46,832 nucleotides of DNA from an uncultured Bacteroidales bacterium (GCA_902791295.1 CADAVI010000010.1:25864-72695), one strand, 5' to 3'. Positions 16,418 to 26,600 are shown, numbered from the stretch's first letter. The notes: a model not told the origin generated them from the letters alone. Program-made: numbers and translations.

Positions 16418-17428
16418 TCAAAAGCATATTTCTTCCGCCATGGCATTGAGAGCGACACAATCCGCACGGCTGATATGCCGCTTGCCGCTGTCATACGGCC
16501 AGGGGCTGAGTATCAGCAATCGTCCTGCCGCACAGGCATCGAAGAGGGCGTCTGCCGGTTTGTAATAATCACGAAAGCCGTTGTCCGTAAGGAGAATGAA
16601 CGGAGATTGCTCTTTCAGCAACACCTGCATCACCTCTTTTTCGTCGGGTGAGATGAACGGCGACACCATCACCGTCGCTTGGCGTGCCTTCAACACGCAG
16701 GCGTTCTTATAGTCACGCAACTCCTTGTCATCGCCGCCGTTAGCTTTTTCCACCATTGCACGCCGCACATGCACAGGGCAATAGGAATCCAGCATCAACA
16801 GCCCCACATTGCCCACGCCGTCATAGCTCCGATTGCCAATAGTGATATTCTTCTGTACGCGGAAGAAGCCCGGCCTCAGGCGCTTTGTCGCCAGGCGTTG
16901 CGGATTCATCTGAACATACCGAATCATCGTATGCAACTGGCCGCGTCGTGACAAGGGGCGAATGAATGGGCGCTCGGTAAAAATAGGGAAAAGATAGGCT
17001 TCTTCGTTCGTTGTTCCTTGGCGCTTAGCCCCTTCGTTCGTTGGCTCCGAATTTAATTCTGCCGCAACCGACAAAGTATATGCCCTGCCATGTTTCTTCA
17101 CCCCCTGCCAATATCCGCGGACGACAGCGCGAATGCTCGTATCCATCACATGCCTCACATGGATAATGACATGCAGATGATCGGGCATCAGGCAGAATTG
17201 GAGAATACGGATTGCCGGATAATGTTTGCACATCACATACAATTCATCAACAACGGCATTGCCCAAGGCCGTCCGCTCTATTCGCGCTTTCGACGGATCA
17301 TCATCCGAAATCACCAACGTTCCGAGCAACGGCTCACGTGACGGTACCGTCAGCGTGATATGATACACCCCGACACCTTTCCACGCTCTTCCAGGCTCCT
17401 GCCATTGCCATTTATCCCGTTCCGTCAT
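16418..17428 (-). CDS. HUH (RAYT/Y1-type) transposase with C-terminal DprA-like domain
   Basis: A 336-residue protein. Residues ~20-185 are a Y1/REP-associated tyrosine transposase domain: VYHITLTVPSREPLLG, the HUH motif MPDHLHVIIH (H84, H86), and the catalytic-tyrosine helix IRYVQMNPQRL (Y171). Stand-alone RAYTs end soon after this. Here another ~150 residues follow, with ATVMVSPFISPDEKEVM, FILLTDNGF, GRLLILSPWPYD and ADCVALNAMAEEIC. These resemble the Rossmann-like DprA/SMF fold, although the assignment is from motif feel only. A low-complexity linker (128-145) joins the halves. A promoter block lies 80-97 nt upstream. The gene sits in a decayed zone next to broken genes, consistent with a mobile or domesticated element. 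Confidence 0.8.
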   Translation of the reverse strand: MTERDKWQWQEPGRAWKGVGVYHITLTVPSREPLLGTLVISDDDPSKARIERTALGNAVVDELYVMCKHYPAIRILQFCLMPDHLHVIIHVRHVMDTSIRAVVRGYWQGVKKHGRAYTLSVAAELNSEPTNEGAKRQGTTNEEAYLFPIFTERPFIRPLSRRGQLHTMIRYVQMNPQRLATKRLRPGFFRVQKNITIGNRSYDGVGNVGLLMLDSYCPVHVRRAMVEKANGGDDKELRDYKNACVLKARQATVMVSPFISPDEKEVMQVLLKEQSPFILLTDNGFRDYYKPADALFDACAAGRLLILSPWPYDSGKRHISRADCVALNAMAEEICF

Positions 17429-17507
17429 GCTTTTGTGATTTCGACAGATATGTTTCTGTTGTTTTATAAAATACGCCTATTTCGAATTGTTTAAAATCTT
17501 TCTGGAA

Positions 17508-17525
17508 CAAAGGTACAAAAAAGTT
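17508..17525 (-). promoter_or_regulatory. Promoter block upstream of the HUH transposase
   Basis: Minus strand AACTTTTTTGTACCTTTG is identical over 18 nt to the tRNA-Leu promoter block. The -7 box is 17508-17515, with a predicted start near 17501 and a leader of about 72 nt. Confidence 0.55.
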
Positions 17526-17555
17526 TCGGCTTTAGCCCTCTGATGCTAAAAAAAA

Positions 17556-17599
17556 GACAAAAGAAAGGGGCACCCGCGCGGATGTCCCTTTCTTTTTTG
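17556..17599 (-). terminator. Bidirectional terminator between transposase and porin
   Basis: GACAAAAGAAAGGG and its complement CCCTTTCTTTTTTGTC flank a GC-rich loop, with A-runs on one side and T-runs on the other. It starts 18 nt after the porin stop (17617) on the minus strand. Confidence 0.75.
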
Positions 17600-17616
17600 T
17601 CGTATTACGCTCTGCC

Positions 17617-18783
17617 TTAATAGGCCTTGAGGCGATAGATGAGACTCAGCTCGATGCGGTCGCGGTTGAAGTCGGTGAGGGCAGGGTGGTCATACATCGT
17701 GGTCTTGCCGATGTAGGCCAGAGAGACGCGGGCGTCCTGAGTGAGGTCGGGAATCCACTGCACAGCAGCCTGATAGCCGATGTTGGTGCGATAGGCGTCG
17801 AAGTCGGGATTGTCTCCGCAGGAAGCACGCTCGTAGCGTACGCCGGCCGTCAAGTTCCAATGGGGCGTGGGCTGGTAGGCACCATCAAAGAGCACACTGT
17901 GGTAGCGCGTGTCGCGGGCAATGGTGTTCATGCCGAAGACCTGAGACATCTCGGCAGAAATAATCTTGTGATGGTCCACCTGCTCCCAGGCGCCGTAGTA
18001 GTCGAGCGTCAGCTGCCACTTCTTCATATTCAGCTTGGTACCCGTCATGAGCAGGTGGCTGTAGTTGTTCTTCACCTCACTCAGCAGGGAGTAAGAGTAG
18101 AGCGTCTGCAGCTTGCCGCCGAAGAATTTGCCCACCCAGCAGAGCGATGTGGCTGCGGGAAAATAAGAAGACTTCAGGCTGCCGTCCTCGGGAAAGTAAA
18201 GCTCGGTGCGGTCGTTGTTGGTGTTGTGCACGCCGAGTATCAGCGAGTGGTTCTTGTTCACGTTCCAGGTGCCCTGAACACCCAGATGGAAGCCGTCGAT
18301 GCCGTTCAGCCAGTCGCAGAACTCCAGCACCTGGATGGGGTTGTCGTCGTACTGATAGCCGCCGAGCGCCACACCGATCTTACCGGCGCCGATGTCGAAG
18401 CGGTCGTTGAACTTGTAGCGCACCATCATCCAGTCGATGTTGTTGCTGAAATTGTCGCTCTGCTGATAGCCGGGACGGTTGAGGCGGTAGCGGAAACGGT
18501 AGCTCCAGTGTTTCGTGATGTCGCCCAGCATCTCGAAACGCAACTGACGCCCGACAAACGAGGCGCCCTTGTCCTCACCGTTGAAGCGGTTCTGAAAGGT
18601 CAGGTGCGTGTTGAAATAAATGCTGATGGCCTCAGTCTTCTTCTCCAACTTGAAGATACGCTCTGCCAGCGAGAGCGTTTGTTCCGATTCATTACCCAAA
18701 CCGAGGTTGGTGCCCTGTGCCATCGCCTCCGTGCTCCACATCATGGCTGCGGCAACGGCCGAAAGAATAAAACTTTTTTTCAT
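17617..18783 (-). CDS. OprO/OprP-like outer-membrane porin
   Basis: A 388-residue beta-barrel protein. Residues 1-22 are a Sec signal peptide ending AMA before Q. A short helical stretch (LSLAERIFKLEKKTEAISIY) precedes the barrel, as in trimeric porins with an N-terminal coil. The remainder alternates hydrophobic and polar residues in amphipathic strands (RYKFNDRFDIGAGKIGVALGG, HWSYRFRYRLNRPG), ending in the strand IELSLIYRLKAY with a terminal aromatic residue. The family is associated with phosphate or polyphosphate uptake, but the substrate here is unknown. It stands alone with a canonical promoter (18861-18891) and terminator (17556-17599). Confidence 0.8.
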   Translation of the reverse strand: MKKSFILSAVAAAMMWSTEAMAQGTNLGLGNESEQTLSLAERIFKLEKKTEAISIYFNTHLTFQNRFNGEDKGASFVGRQLRFEMLGDITKHWSYRFRYRLNRPGYQQSDNFSNNIDWMMVRYKFNDRFDIGAGKIGVALGGYQYDDNPIQVLEFCDWLNGIDGFHLGVQGTWNVNKNHSLILGVHNTNNDRTELYFPEDGSLKSSYFPAATSLCWVGKFFGGKLQTLYSYSLLSEVKNNYSHLLMTGTKLNMKKWQLTLDYYGAWEQVDHHKIISAEMSQVFGMNTIARDTRYHSVLFDGAYQPTPHWNLTAGVRYERASCGDNPDFDAYRTNIGYQAAVQWIPDLTQDARVSLAYIGKTTMYDHPALTDFNRDRIELSLIYRLKAY

Positions 18784-18860
18784 TTCTTTTATATAATACT
18801 GTTACTTTATTTAGGGTATAAAATATCAATTCTTTGTCACCGATTTTACAAAACGGGCAA

Positions 18861-18891
18861 CAAAGATAGTTAATTTTTCTTAACCATCAAA
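18861..18891 (-). promoter_or_regulatory. Canonical TTTG-N19-TATCTTTG promoter of the porin
   Basis: On the minus strand TTTG (18888-18891) is followed after exactly 19 nt by TATCTTTG (18861-18868). The predicted start is near 18854, with a leader of about 70 nt before the ATG at 18783. Confidence 0.75.
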
Positions 18892-18950
18892 ATTTTTTAC
18901 CACCAAAAAGTCCGTTCTTCGCTTTTTTGCGCCGCCGGGGCCGAAAAAAA

Positions 18951-19994
18951 CTACTCGATAAGCGACAAGGCCGTCTCAATCATGGTGTCCACCCCGTCTT
19001 TCGCCTTCTCCGTGTCCAACGAGCAGACGACGTCGGGGTCGATGCCGTGCTCCACGACATCTCCATGAGCATCGTATTCAGGACAGGCCGAGAAGCGCAC
19101 GCCCCATCCGCAAGGCAACTCAGCATTGAAAGGCATGCCGCCTCCCCCACCCGTTCGGTCGCCGGCCACGATGACATAAGGCGCCCGCTTCATGTTGCGC
19201 ACGAAGGTGTTGGCGGCGGAATAGCAACTGCGGTTGGTCAGCACCACGACAGGACGCAGCCAGAGTATGTAGGCCGGCGGTGTGATATACTCGGGCTCCG
19301 GCGACGAGAAATCGTCCCAACCCTTGCCGGTCTTATGGGACATATAGCCCACGTGAGTCTTCTTCTCGAAGAAATGGGAGGACAGGATGTCGCAATAGTC
19401 CAAATTGCCGCCTCCGTTGCCGCGAATATCCAGGATGATGCCCTTGCAGTCGATAAAATGGTAGAAGACCTCGTTGATGCCACTGTGACTGACAGCCGAC
19501 GAGAACGACTCATAGACCACATAGCCCACGCTGTCCTTCACCGTCTTTCCCTCTTCGGTGACGCGACTCCGTTCCAGAATCGTATATTTGAGACCGCCTG
19601 CTATCTTGTATTTTGTGCCGAGATAAGCCTCGCGCACTTCAACGTCGAGATTTTTGGGATAATCCTCCTTCCATGACCAGTTGCGCCCCACATCAGCCGT
19701 AGAATAGAGGTTCACGTGGCCGTCCTTCAACTCCGACAGCATCGCGGCGCAATGGTCGAAGAGGTTGTACGCATTCATCGTGTCCAGCCTTGCAAACACG
19801 TAGCGTCCCCTCACTTCCTTCCAATCCACGCCGAGCGTCCGCTTCTTGTAAGTGAGGAAGCAATAGTGCTCGTCAATCAGCTGCCAGAGCGCCTCGACGT
19901 TACCGACATAGGTGTTTTCAAACGGCTCCTCGCTGACACAGCCCGCCAGCAGGAGCATCAGCCCCGTCATCCATATCGTCAGTCTTGCCTTCAT
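18951..19994 (-). CDS. S41-family (C-terminal processing) peptidase lipoprotein
   Basis: A 347-residue exported protein with lipobox LAGC (C19). The S41 core is clear: KGIILDIRGNGGGNLDYCDIL, then PVVVLTNRSCYSAANTFV, which holds the candidate catalytic serine, and the late segment GGGGGMPFNAELP. No PDZ domain is obvious, as in the tricorn-like/interphotoreceptor-type S41 proteins of Bacteroidetes. The start is the ATG at 19992-19994, which overlaps the upstream stop by 4 nt; a longer frame exists but would hide the signal peptide. It is the third gene of a parC operon. Substrate unknown. Confidence 0.85.
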   Translation of the reverse strand: MKARLTIWMTGLMLLLAGCVSEEPFENTYVGNVEALWQLIDEHYCFLTYKKRTLGVDWKEVRGRYVFARLDTMNAYNLFDHCAAMLSELKDGHVNLYSTADVGRNWSWKEDYPKNLDVEVREAYLGTKYKIAGGLKYTILERSRVTEEGKTVKDSVGYVVYESFSSAVSHSGINEVFYHFIDCKGIILDIRGNGGGNLDYCDILSSHFFEKKTHVGYMSHKTGKGWDDFSSPEPEYITPPAYILWLRPVVVLTNRSCYSAANTFVRNMKRAPYVIVAGDRTGGGGGMPFNAELPCGWGVRFSACPEYDAHGDVVEHGIDPDVVCSLDTEKAKDGVDTMIETALSLIE

Positions 19995-20785
19995 CTGTTT
20001 TTCACCAATGAGAACCTGCGCACGAAACCTATCATGCCTGTATGCCCCCAGTCGTGCCACTTGAGGTCGTTGACCGACTGCTGACGGATGTCGTTGACAT
20101 AAGCCACGCGCAAGTAGAAGTTCCTGAAGGGAATGTCGAGCGACAACTGCTGCCGCAGGTTAAATCCGTTGCCGAACCACAGAGGCCTGAAGCATCCGCT
20201 CATGCCGTGCTCAGACATCTCATAGTAGCTCTGTCCGTATTCGGGAGAAAAAAGCACGCCGATGACAGGCACGTCGGCCTTGTAGTCCACACGCCAGGTG
20301 CGCCCCCAAAGAGGGAACGAATAACGTGCACCGACTGTGGCGGAAAAGCGTATGTTGGCATGCGCATTGGCCGGATTGTTGGCGTTGTTCTCATTGTAGA
20401 GCACCCCGGCATACAGACCGCCCAAGGCACCGAGCGTGAGCCGCAGATTCTCCACGGGGCGCCATTTATAGTGCCATCCGGCATCCACACTCACGCCGCC
20501 CCCGAACATACGGGGCTTGGACATGACGGTGCCGACGGCGTTGGTTTTGGAGAACTGCCCCTGCACCTGACACAGGAAGCCGCTCTCGCGCTCCGTCGTC
20601 CAAAACATCGAAAGCTGCCATCCCGAATACTTGAGGGGCGAGAGATAAGTGTCCTGCACACGGATGCCGCCGAAGCCCAGCAGGAAAGTGTTCTCACGCA
20701 CCTGTGAACGGAGCGGAAGCACCGACAGTGCACACAGGGCGGAGAGCATCCCATTCTTAATCAAAGTCGAGATGCATCTGGCCAT
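19991..20785 (-). CDS. Exported outer-membrane-like protein (DUF3316-like)
   Basis: About 264 residues. I chose the ATG at 20785 because it gives a proper signal peptide with a basic n-region (MARCISTLIKNG, then a hydrophobic core ending LPLRSQ). This start overlaps the parC stop by 29 nt. An internal ATG at 20749 would leave no positive n-region. The mature part starts TFLLGFGGIRVQDTYLSPL and continues as amphipathic strands (GWHYKWRPVENLRLTLGALG), typical of a beta-barrel or periplasmic beta protein. It resembles the DUF3316 proteins of Bacteroidales (recollection, not searched). It is between parC and the S41 peptidase, overlapping both. Confidence 0.7.
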   Translation of the reverse strand: MARCISTLIKNGMLSALCALSVLPLRSQVRENTFLLGFGGIRVQDTYLSPLKYSGWQLSMFWTTERESGFLCQVQGQFSKTNAVGTVMSKPRMFGGGVSVDAGWHYKWRPVENLRLTLGALGGLYAGVLYNENNANNPANAHANIRFSATVGARYSFPLWGRTWRVDYKADVPVIGVLFSPEYGQSYYEMSEHGMSGCFRPLWFGNGFNLRQQLSLDIPFRNFYLRVAYVNDIRQQSVNDLKWHDWGHTGMIGFVRRFSLVKNR

Positions 20786-23417
20786 TGAGCTCGTCTCTGA
20801 TGTCCTCCTGACTTTCCGAGTCATCGGCATGATCTGCCTCTTCCCCGTCTTCGGCACGGAATTCTGACGCCTGCGGCGCTTCCGGCACACGCAAAGGCTC
20901 CAGCTCCTCCACACGATCCACCCTGAAGGTGGTGATGCGCTTGCCCTTGGCCTTCGTGCTCTTGACGGCGATGAAGGGCTCGGCCTCCAACTCTATAGGC
21001 TCCCGGAAGTCGTCCGGCGCGCCCATGACGACCTTCAGACGGGCGTAGGGCGTATCGGTCAGAAGCAGCAGACGGTTGCCGGGATTCTCACCCATGAATG
21101 TCTGTTTCTTCTTCGTGGCCTCCAGGGCAAAACGCTTGATGTAGCAGAATCCGTTCTGATCCTCGTCGATGAGCACCGCCGTCCACACTTTGCCCTCGTC
21201 GTATTTCTCTATGCGGAGGACATCGTCCTCAAAGTGCACGTTAAGGTCGAAGCCGGTGAGATAGTATTCGCCGTTGGAACGAATCACCAGAATCTGATCG
21301 TCGCTCTGGAATTCGCCCAGACAGACGCCCTGCTCGTCGTAGTTGAGGCGGTTCACATCCTTGTCGTACCACACCTTGCGGCCGCCCAGAGTGCTGCCGC
21401 CCTGACTCTTGAGCAGGATGCGTGCGATGTCGTTCTTCGAGAGCAGATTGCCCATGGAAGCACGTCCCTTGATGGCCAGCTGCGAGAAGTCGTAGTCGAA
21501 GAACACCTTCTTCAGGCGCGGATTGGGTTTGAGAATCACCTTGATGATTTCGGCCTCGCCGTTGGCATTGCTGGTGAAGTAGTTCACACGGCTCTTGGGC
21601 GTGCCCTTTGTCACGTCGTATTCCCTGTCGCGCGTCACGCCGGTGACGTTGAAGCGCTTCACGTAGTAGTTGCCGCCCCGGCCGTCGCGATAGACGCAGT
21701 TGTAGATGGTGCGTGCATCGTTTTTCTTGAACACGGCCACATGGATGATTTCCGCCTTGCGCCCTTCCTTCTTCGACTTCTCCGTCTCGCCCACGAAGAG
21801 CTTGTCCTGCACGCGCACCACTTTGTAGGTGCCGTCGCGGTAGAAGAGTATCACGTCGTCGATGTCGGAGCAGTTGCAGACGTATTCCTCCTTCTTCAGT
21901 CCCGTGCCGATGAAGCCCTCCTCCCGGTTGATGTAGAGCTTTTGGTTGGCCTCCACCACCTTGGCGGCAGAGATGGTGTCGAAGCTCTTGATTTCCGTCA
22001 GGCGCGGATGATCCTTGCCGTATTTCTCGCGTATGTAGTCGAACCACTCACAGGTGACGTCCACCATGTGAGCCAGCTCACTGTCTATCTTTTTTATCTC
22101 CTTCCTGATGGCGGCAATGTGCTCCTCGGCCTTGTCTTTGTTGAACTTGAGGATACGCGCCATGCGAATCTCCATCAGGCGCAGGATGTCCTCTTTCGTC
22201 ACCTCGCGCACCATCTTGGGATACCAGGGCGTCAGACGCTCGTCAATCCAGGCGCAGGCTTCGTCCATCGTCTTGGCCTGCTCAAACTGCCGGTCCTTGT
22301 AGATGCGCTCTTCGATGAAGATTTGCTCCAGGGAAGCGAAATGGAGCTGCTCCGTGAGCTCTCCCTTGCGGATGAGGCGCTCCTGCCGGAGCAGATTGAG
22401 CGTGTTGTCCACGCTGCGCCTGAGCACGTCGCTCACGGTGAGGAACATCGGCTTGCGGTCGACGATGACGCAGCAGTTGGGCGAGATGCTCTCCTCGCAG
22501 TCGGTGCAGGCATAGAGGGCGTCAATGGTCTTGTCGCTCGAGGCGCCCGGCTGCAGATGCACCAGGATTTCCACCGAAGCGGCCGTCATGTCTTCCACCT
22601 TGCGCACCTTGATCTTGCCCTTCTCCGCAGCCTTCAGTATGCTGTCGATGAAGGTGGAGGGCTTGGAGGCGGTGCCGGTGGTCTTGCCGAACGGCAGTTC
22701 GGTGATGGCCAGCGTCTTGTTGTCGCGCTTCTCTATCTTGGCACGCACCCGCACCACGCCGCCGCGCTGTCCGTCGTTGTAGCGCGACACGTCGATCGAG
22801 CCGCCCGTGGGGAAGTCGGGATAGAGATGAAACTCCTCTCCGCGCAGATATTTCACGGCGGCCTCGCAGATTTCACCCAAATTGTGGGGCAGTATCTTGC
22901 ACGACAGACCCACGGCAATACCCTCGGCGCCCTGCGCCAGCAGCAGCGGGAACTTCACCGGCAGCGCGATGGGCTCTTTGTTGCGGCCGTCGTAAGAGAG
23001 TTTCCACTCCGTCGTCTTGGGGTTGAACACCACGTCGAGTGCAAACTTAGACAGGCGGGCCTCGATATAACGTCCGGCGGCAGCATCGTCGCCGGTGAGG
23101 ATGTTGCCCCAGTTACCCTGACAGTCAATCAGCAGTTCCTTCTGCCCCAGCTGCACCAGCGCGTCCTTGATGCTGGCGTCGCCGTGGGGGTGAAACTGCA
23201 TCGTGTGTCCCACGATGTTGGCCACCTTGTTGTAGCGGCCGTCGTCCATCCTCTTCATCGAGTGGAGGATGCGGCGCTGCACGGGCTTGAATCCGTCCTG
23301 GAGATGAGGCACCGCGCGCTCCAGTATCACGTATGAAGCGTAGTCCAGAAACCAGTTCTGGTACATCTGGTTCAAGTGGTGTGTCAGTCCGTCCTGTGGT
23401 TGCACGTTGTCTGTCAT
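20757..23417 (-). CDS. parC: DNA topoisomerase IV subunit A (ParC-type)
   Basis: An 886-residue type IIA topoisomerase A subunit. The winged-helix region holds FKPVQRRILHSM and the quinolone-region phrase HPHGDASIKDALVQLGQ (76-92). The catalytic Arg-Tyr pair is R116-Y117 in AAAGRYIEARLS. A tower/coiled-coil section follows, then a beta-pinwheel C-terminal domain, and finally an acidic tail rich in Glu/Asp. The missing canonical gyrase box argues for Topo IV, the usual call for this Bacteroidetes paralogue. The ParE partner is not in the window. A textbook promoter (23437-23467) lies just upstream, and the two downstream genes overlap it in an operon. Confidence 0.9.
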   Translation of the reverse strand: MTDNVQPQDGLTHHLNQMYQNWFLDYASYVILERAVPHLQDGFKPVQRRILHSMKRMDDGRYNKVANIVGHTMQFHPHGDASIKDALVQLGQKELLIDCQGNWGNILTGDDAAAGRYIEARLSKFALDVVFNPKTTEWKLSYDGRNKEPIALPVKFPLLLAQGAEGIAVGLSCKILPHNLGEICEAAVKYLRGEEFHLYPDFPTGGSIDVSRYNDGQRGGVVRVRAKIEKRDNKTLAITELPFGKTTGTASKPSTFIDSILKAAEKGKIKVRKVEDMTAASVEILVHLQPGASSDKTIDALYACTDCEESISPNCCVIVDRKPMFLTVSDVLRRSVDNTLNLLRQERLIRKGELTEQLHFASLEQIFIEERIYKDRQFEQAKTMDEACAWIDERLTPWYPKMVREVTKEDILRLMEIRMARILKFNKDKAEEHIAAIRKEIKKIDSELAHMVDVTCEWFDYIREKYGKDHPRLTEIKSFDTISAAKVVEANQKLYINREEGFIGTGLKKEEYVCNCSDIDDVILFYRDGTYKVVRVQDKLFVGETEKSKKEGRKAEIIHVAVFKKNDARTIYNCVYRDGRGGNYYVKRFNVTGVTRDREYDVTKGTPKSRVNYFTSNANGEAEIIKVILKPNPRLKKVFFDYDFSQLAIKGRASMGNLLSKNDIARILLKSQGGSTLGGRKVWYDKDVNRLNYDEQGVCLGEFQSDDQILVIRSNGEYYLTGFDLNVHFEDDVLRIEKYDEGKVWTAVLIDEDQNGFCYIKRFALEATKKKQTFMGENPGNRLLLLTDTPYARLKVVMGAPDDFREPIELEAEPFIAVKSTKAKGKRITTFRVDRVEELEPLRVPEAPQASEFRAEDGEEADHADDSESQEDIRDELNGQMHLDFD

Positions 23418-23436
23418 AAATCTGTCCTTTTCCCCG

Positions 23437-23467
23437 CAAAGATACGAAAAATCTCTGAAACTGCAAA
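23437..23467 (-). promoter_or_regulatory. Canonical TTTG-N19-TATCTTTG promoter of parC
   Basis: Minus-strand TTTG (23464-23467) and TATCTTTG (23437-23444) are separated by exactly 19 nt. The predicted start is near 23430, giving a leader of only about 13 nt before the ATG at 23417. Confidence 0.75.
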
Positions 23468-23547
23468 ATATATCGCTGTTTTTGCTTTTCTCTTATTCCG
23501 CTTTGTTTTCTGACATCGGTTTGTACCATATATATTTATATACGGAA

Positions 23548-23572
23548 GAAGCCCCGCTTGCGGCGGGACTTC
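23548..23572 (-). terminator. Terminator after the giant surface protein gene
   Basis: Minus-strand GAAGTCCCGC (23563-23572) pairs with GCGGGGCTTC (23548-23557) with one mismatch, followed by TTCC. A second GC-rich hairpin lies nearer the stop (about 23595-23620). Confidence 0.5.
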
Positions 23573-23637
23573 CTCTTTAAAGTGTCTTTCGCTCCCCCGC
23601 TCCCGACGGAAGCGGAGGAGGAAAGTGATGAGCATGT

Positions 23638-26600
23638 TTACTTCAACTGACCTGCAGCGTTGTACTGCTTGCCGTTCTTCACGATGACAATCTTACCGTT
23701 GATGAGGTACTTGCCGTCCTTCAGAGCGCCTTCAGCACTTTCGCTTTCAATCGAACTGATGCCGGTGGGGCTGTCGTTCGAGTAACCAATCTCGGTAATC
23801 ACAACGGGAACAGCGTCGTCAGCCTGAGTCAGACCGAAGGTGGTGTTCAAACCGTCGCCACCTGCGAGATAGCTCCTGCCGGTAGCGTTGATGTTCTCAC
23901 CGATGTTGCCGCACTCGTCAATCCTCCATTCGAGGATGATGGTGCCGTCGGCTTCGGTCTTGATGTGCGTGGGAGCAACCTGAGCGCCGTTGTCGTTCTT
24001 GCCGTTCAGCCACCAGAGGTAGGACTTACCTTCTTCGGTGCTGATGCCCTTGGCCTTGATGTAGAAGTACTCGATGTTCTCCACATAGTAGGTCTTCGAG
24101 GTCTTGAAGTTGAGGTTCACGTTGTTGTCGCCGGTCTTGTTCACCGTGATGGTGCCCATGTCGTCGTCGGCAGTAACGTTTTCAGGACTGATGCGGCCGG
24201 CATCGCCTGCAACCCACTCGCTGGGAACGAACTCGTAAGCAAACTCCTCAACGGGCTCGGGAATGGACTCCTGGAAGCCGATGTAGCTGATGACTGCGGG
24301 AACAGCATCGTCAGCCAGCGTCATGCCGAAGGTGGTGCTCCAGCCGCCCAGATCGTTGAACTCAGTATCTTCGATGCCGAGCTTGCCGCCAATGGGAATG
24401 GTCACGCAATCCCAAGCGAATACGGTCTTGCCTTCTTCCTCGTAGATGCTCGTGGGAGCAATCTGCGAACCGTTGTTGGTGTTGTTCAGCCACCACAGAT
24501 AGCTTGCAGCCTCACCGGTGGAGAGACCGGTAGCCTTGATGACGAAGTAGCGCTGTTCGGCCTTCACCTCATAGGTCTTGGCAGAACGGAAGACGAGGGC
24601 CACGTTGTTGGCACCGCTCTTGTCCACGGTGATGGTGCCGGCTTCGTCGTCAGCAACCACGTTTGCAGGAGCAATGCGGCCGGCATCGCCTGCAATCCAC
24701 TCGCTGGGAACGAACTTGTAAGACAAGTCCTCAACTTCCTTGAAGAAGGCATTAACAGTCACAGCACCTGCGGGCATTGTGAATGTGCCGACATTATTCT
24801 CAACGGGAATCATCTCGCCTATCATGCCACGGCTATAGCCGAGGAAATCCAACTCATAACCTGCATCGGGAGTTACGGTAACCGTCACGGTCTCGCCCGA
24901 AGCAGCTTCGGTCTTATCGACTGAAACGGAGCCGTTTTCTGTTTCACCTACGGTGATGGCGTACATTGTAACGGGATCGCCCAGACGAGTGAGCGTCCAG
25001 GGACCAATCACGGTGTAGTCACCGGCTGCGGGCTGAGCGTCCTTCGCGATACCGATGGTCACGTCGCCGTCAGCGGTCAGGTTGAAGGTAACTTCGTTGA
25101 CATACTGACCGGCATTGAACCATGCCTGTACGGCAGCACTGCTGTTGGGCACGTACTTCTCGTTGATGACAACAGAGCCGCTACCTGCAGCGTAGTCGGT
25201 CTCGGAAGCACCGTCGTAGCGGTTCTGAACCAACGTGCTGACAGTCTTCTCACCGATGGTGGCATAGAGAGAAGCGAACTTCGTCGTCTCACCATTGGCA
25301 ATGAAGTTGGCCTCATCAGCCTCACTACCGCTGAAGCGGTAAGCAGCCTGTGCCGTCAGCTTGTACTGACCTGCGGGCAGACTGATGGTCTGCTTGAAGT
25401 CGAACTGAGCATTATTGCCAGCCTTCACGATACCGGAGCCGTCGATAAACTTCGTTCCGGCATCATCGAATCCCTTAGGATCGGTGCCGGTCAGATTGGC
25501 ATTCACGATGTAGTCCGTGTAGTCGGTCTTAGGCTCGAAGGCTGCAATCACATTGACAGCAGCTGCAGGCATTGCGAAGCTTGCGGTGTTACCGTCAATC
25601 GTGATGTCCACCTTCTCCTCGTTGAGCATGTAGTAAGCGCCGGCGAACTGATAGTTGGCAGCGGGAGTAGCGGTCAATGTCACCGTCTCACCTTCCTCAG
25701 CCTCAGCCTTGTCGGCTACAACGGTGCCGTTTTCTGCATCAGCCACAGTGATGGCATACTTTGCAGGAGCGGGAGCCGGACCGTAGTAGGTCAGACGGAA
25801 GTTGTCGAAGATAACCCACTGATGTACATTCTCGCCATTCTTGACACCTACGGTCAAAGCACCGTCCTCATTGAGTGTAAACTCGATGGGATCAATCGTG
25901 TACTTGCCTTCGGTGAACGAGTAAGAAGCATCAGTCATGCTGCCTTCATCTCCGGTCTTCACGGGAACCTCAGCAGTAGCATCACCGATATAGAATACGG
26001 GAGCAGCTTCCACTACGTTGTCGTCCTGACGATAGAAGCCCTGAGCCGTCAACTTGTAAACACCGGCAGGAGCGTTAGCGATGGTCTGGTAAATATTGAA
26101 TGCAGCATGGTAAGACTCTGCATTACCGTTACCGTTGCCGCCATCGCAACCGCCGCCCAGATTCTTGTTGTTGCCGGAAACGAACTCAACCGTCCAAGCC
26201 TCCTGGCGCTGATCGTTGCGGTTGAAGTCGGCATCCTTCAGCAAGAAGGTGGCGTCCACGCCGTTGTCGGCAGTGGCTTCGGCCATAGCAGCCAAACCGT
26301 CTGTCATGCGGCCAGCCTCCAAAGTAGCAGCATCGATAAACTGCCAAGCATAAGGCTCGCTGACAAATGCGAGGTTGTCGTTCTCGTCAACGCCGATGTA
26401 CTGAGCACCGTTGCCGATGCTGTACTCCTCAGCACCAATCTGCTCAATAGCCCATGCGAATGCTCCACCGTCCATATAGAGACCATCGCTGAGGAAGTGG
26501 CTTTCGCCACCGTTGCTTACGCGAGAGTCAATCTTTACCTTCTTGCTTTCGTCAGCAGTCAGGGTCAGGTCGAGACCTGCAGCGTTGACAATACCGCGAG

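Noticed and set aside
21234-23336. 700-codon open frame antisense to parC
   Set aside because: The parC strand has full topoisomerase motifs; the antisense product shows only biased composition.
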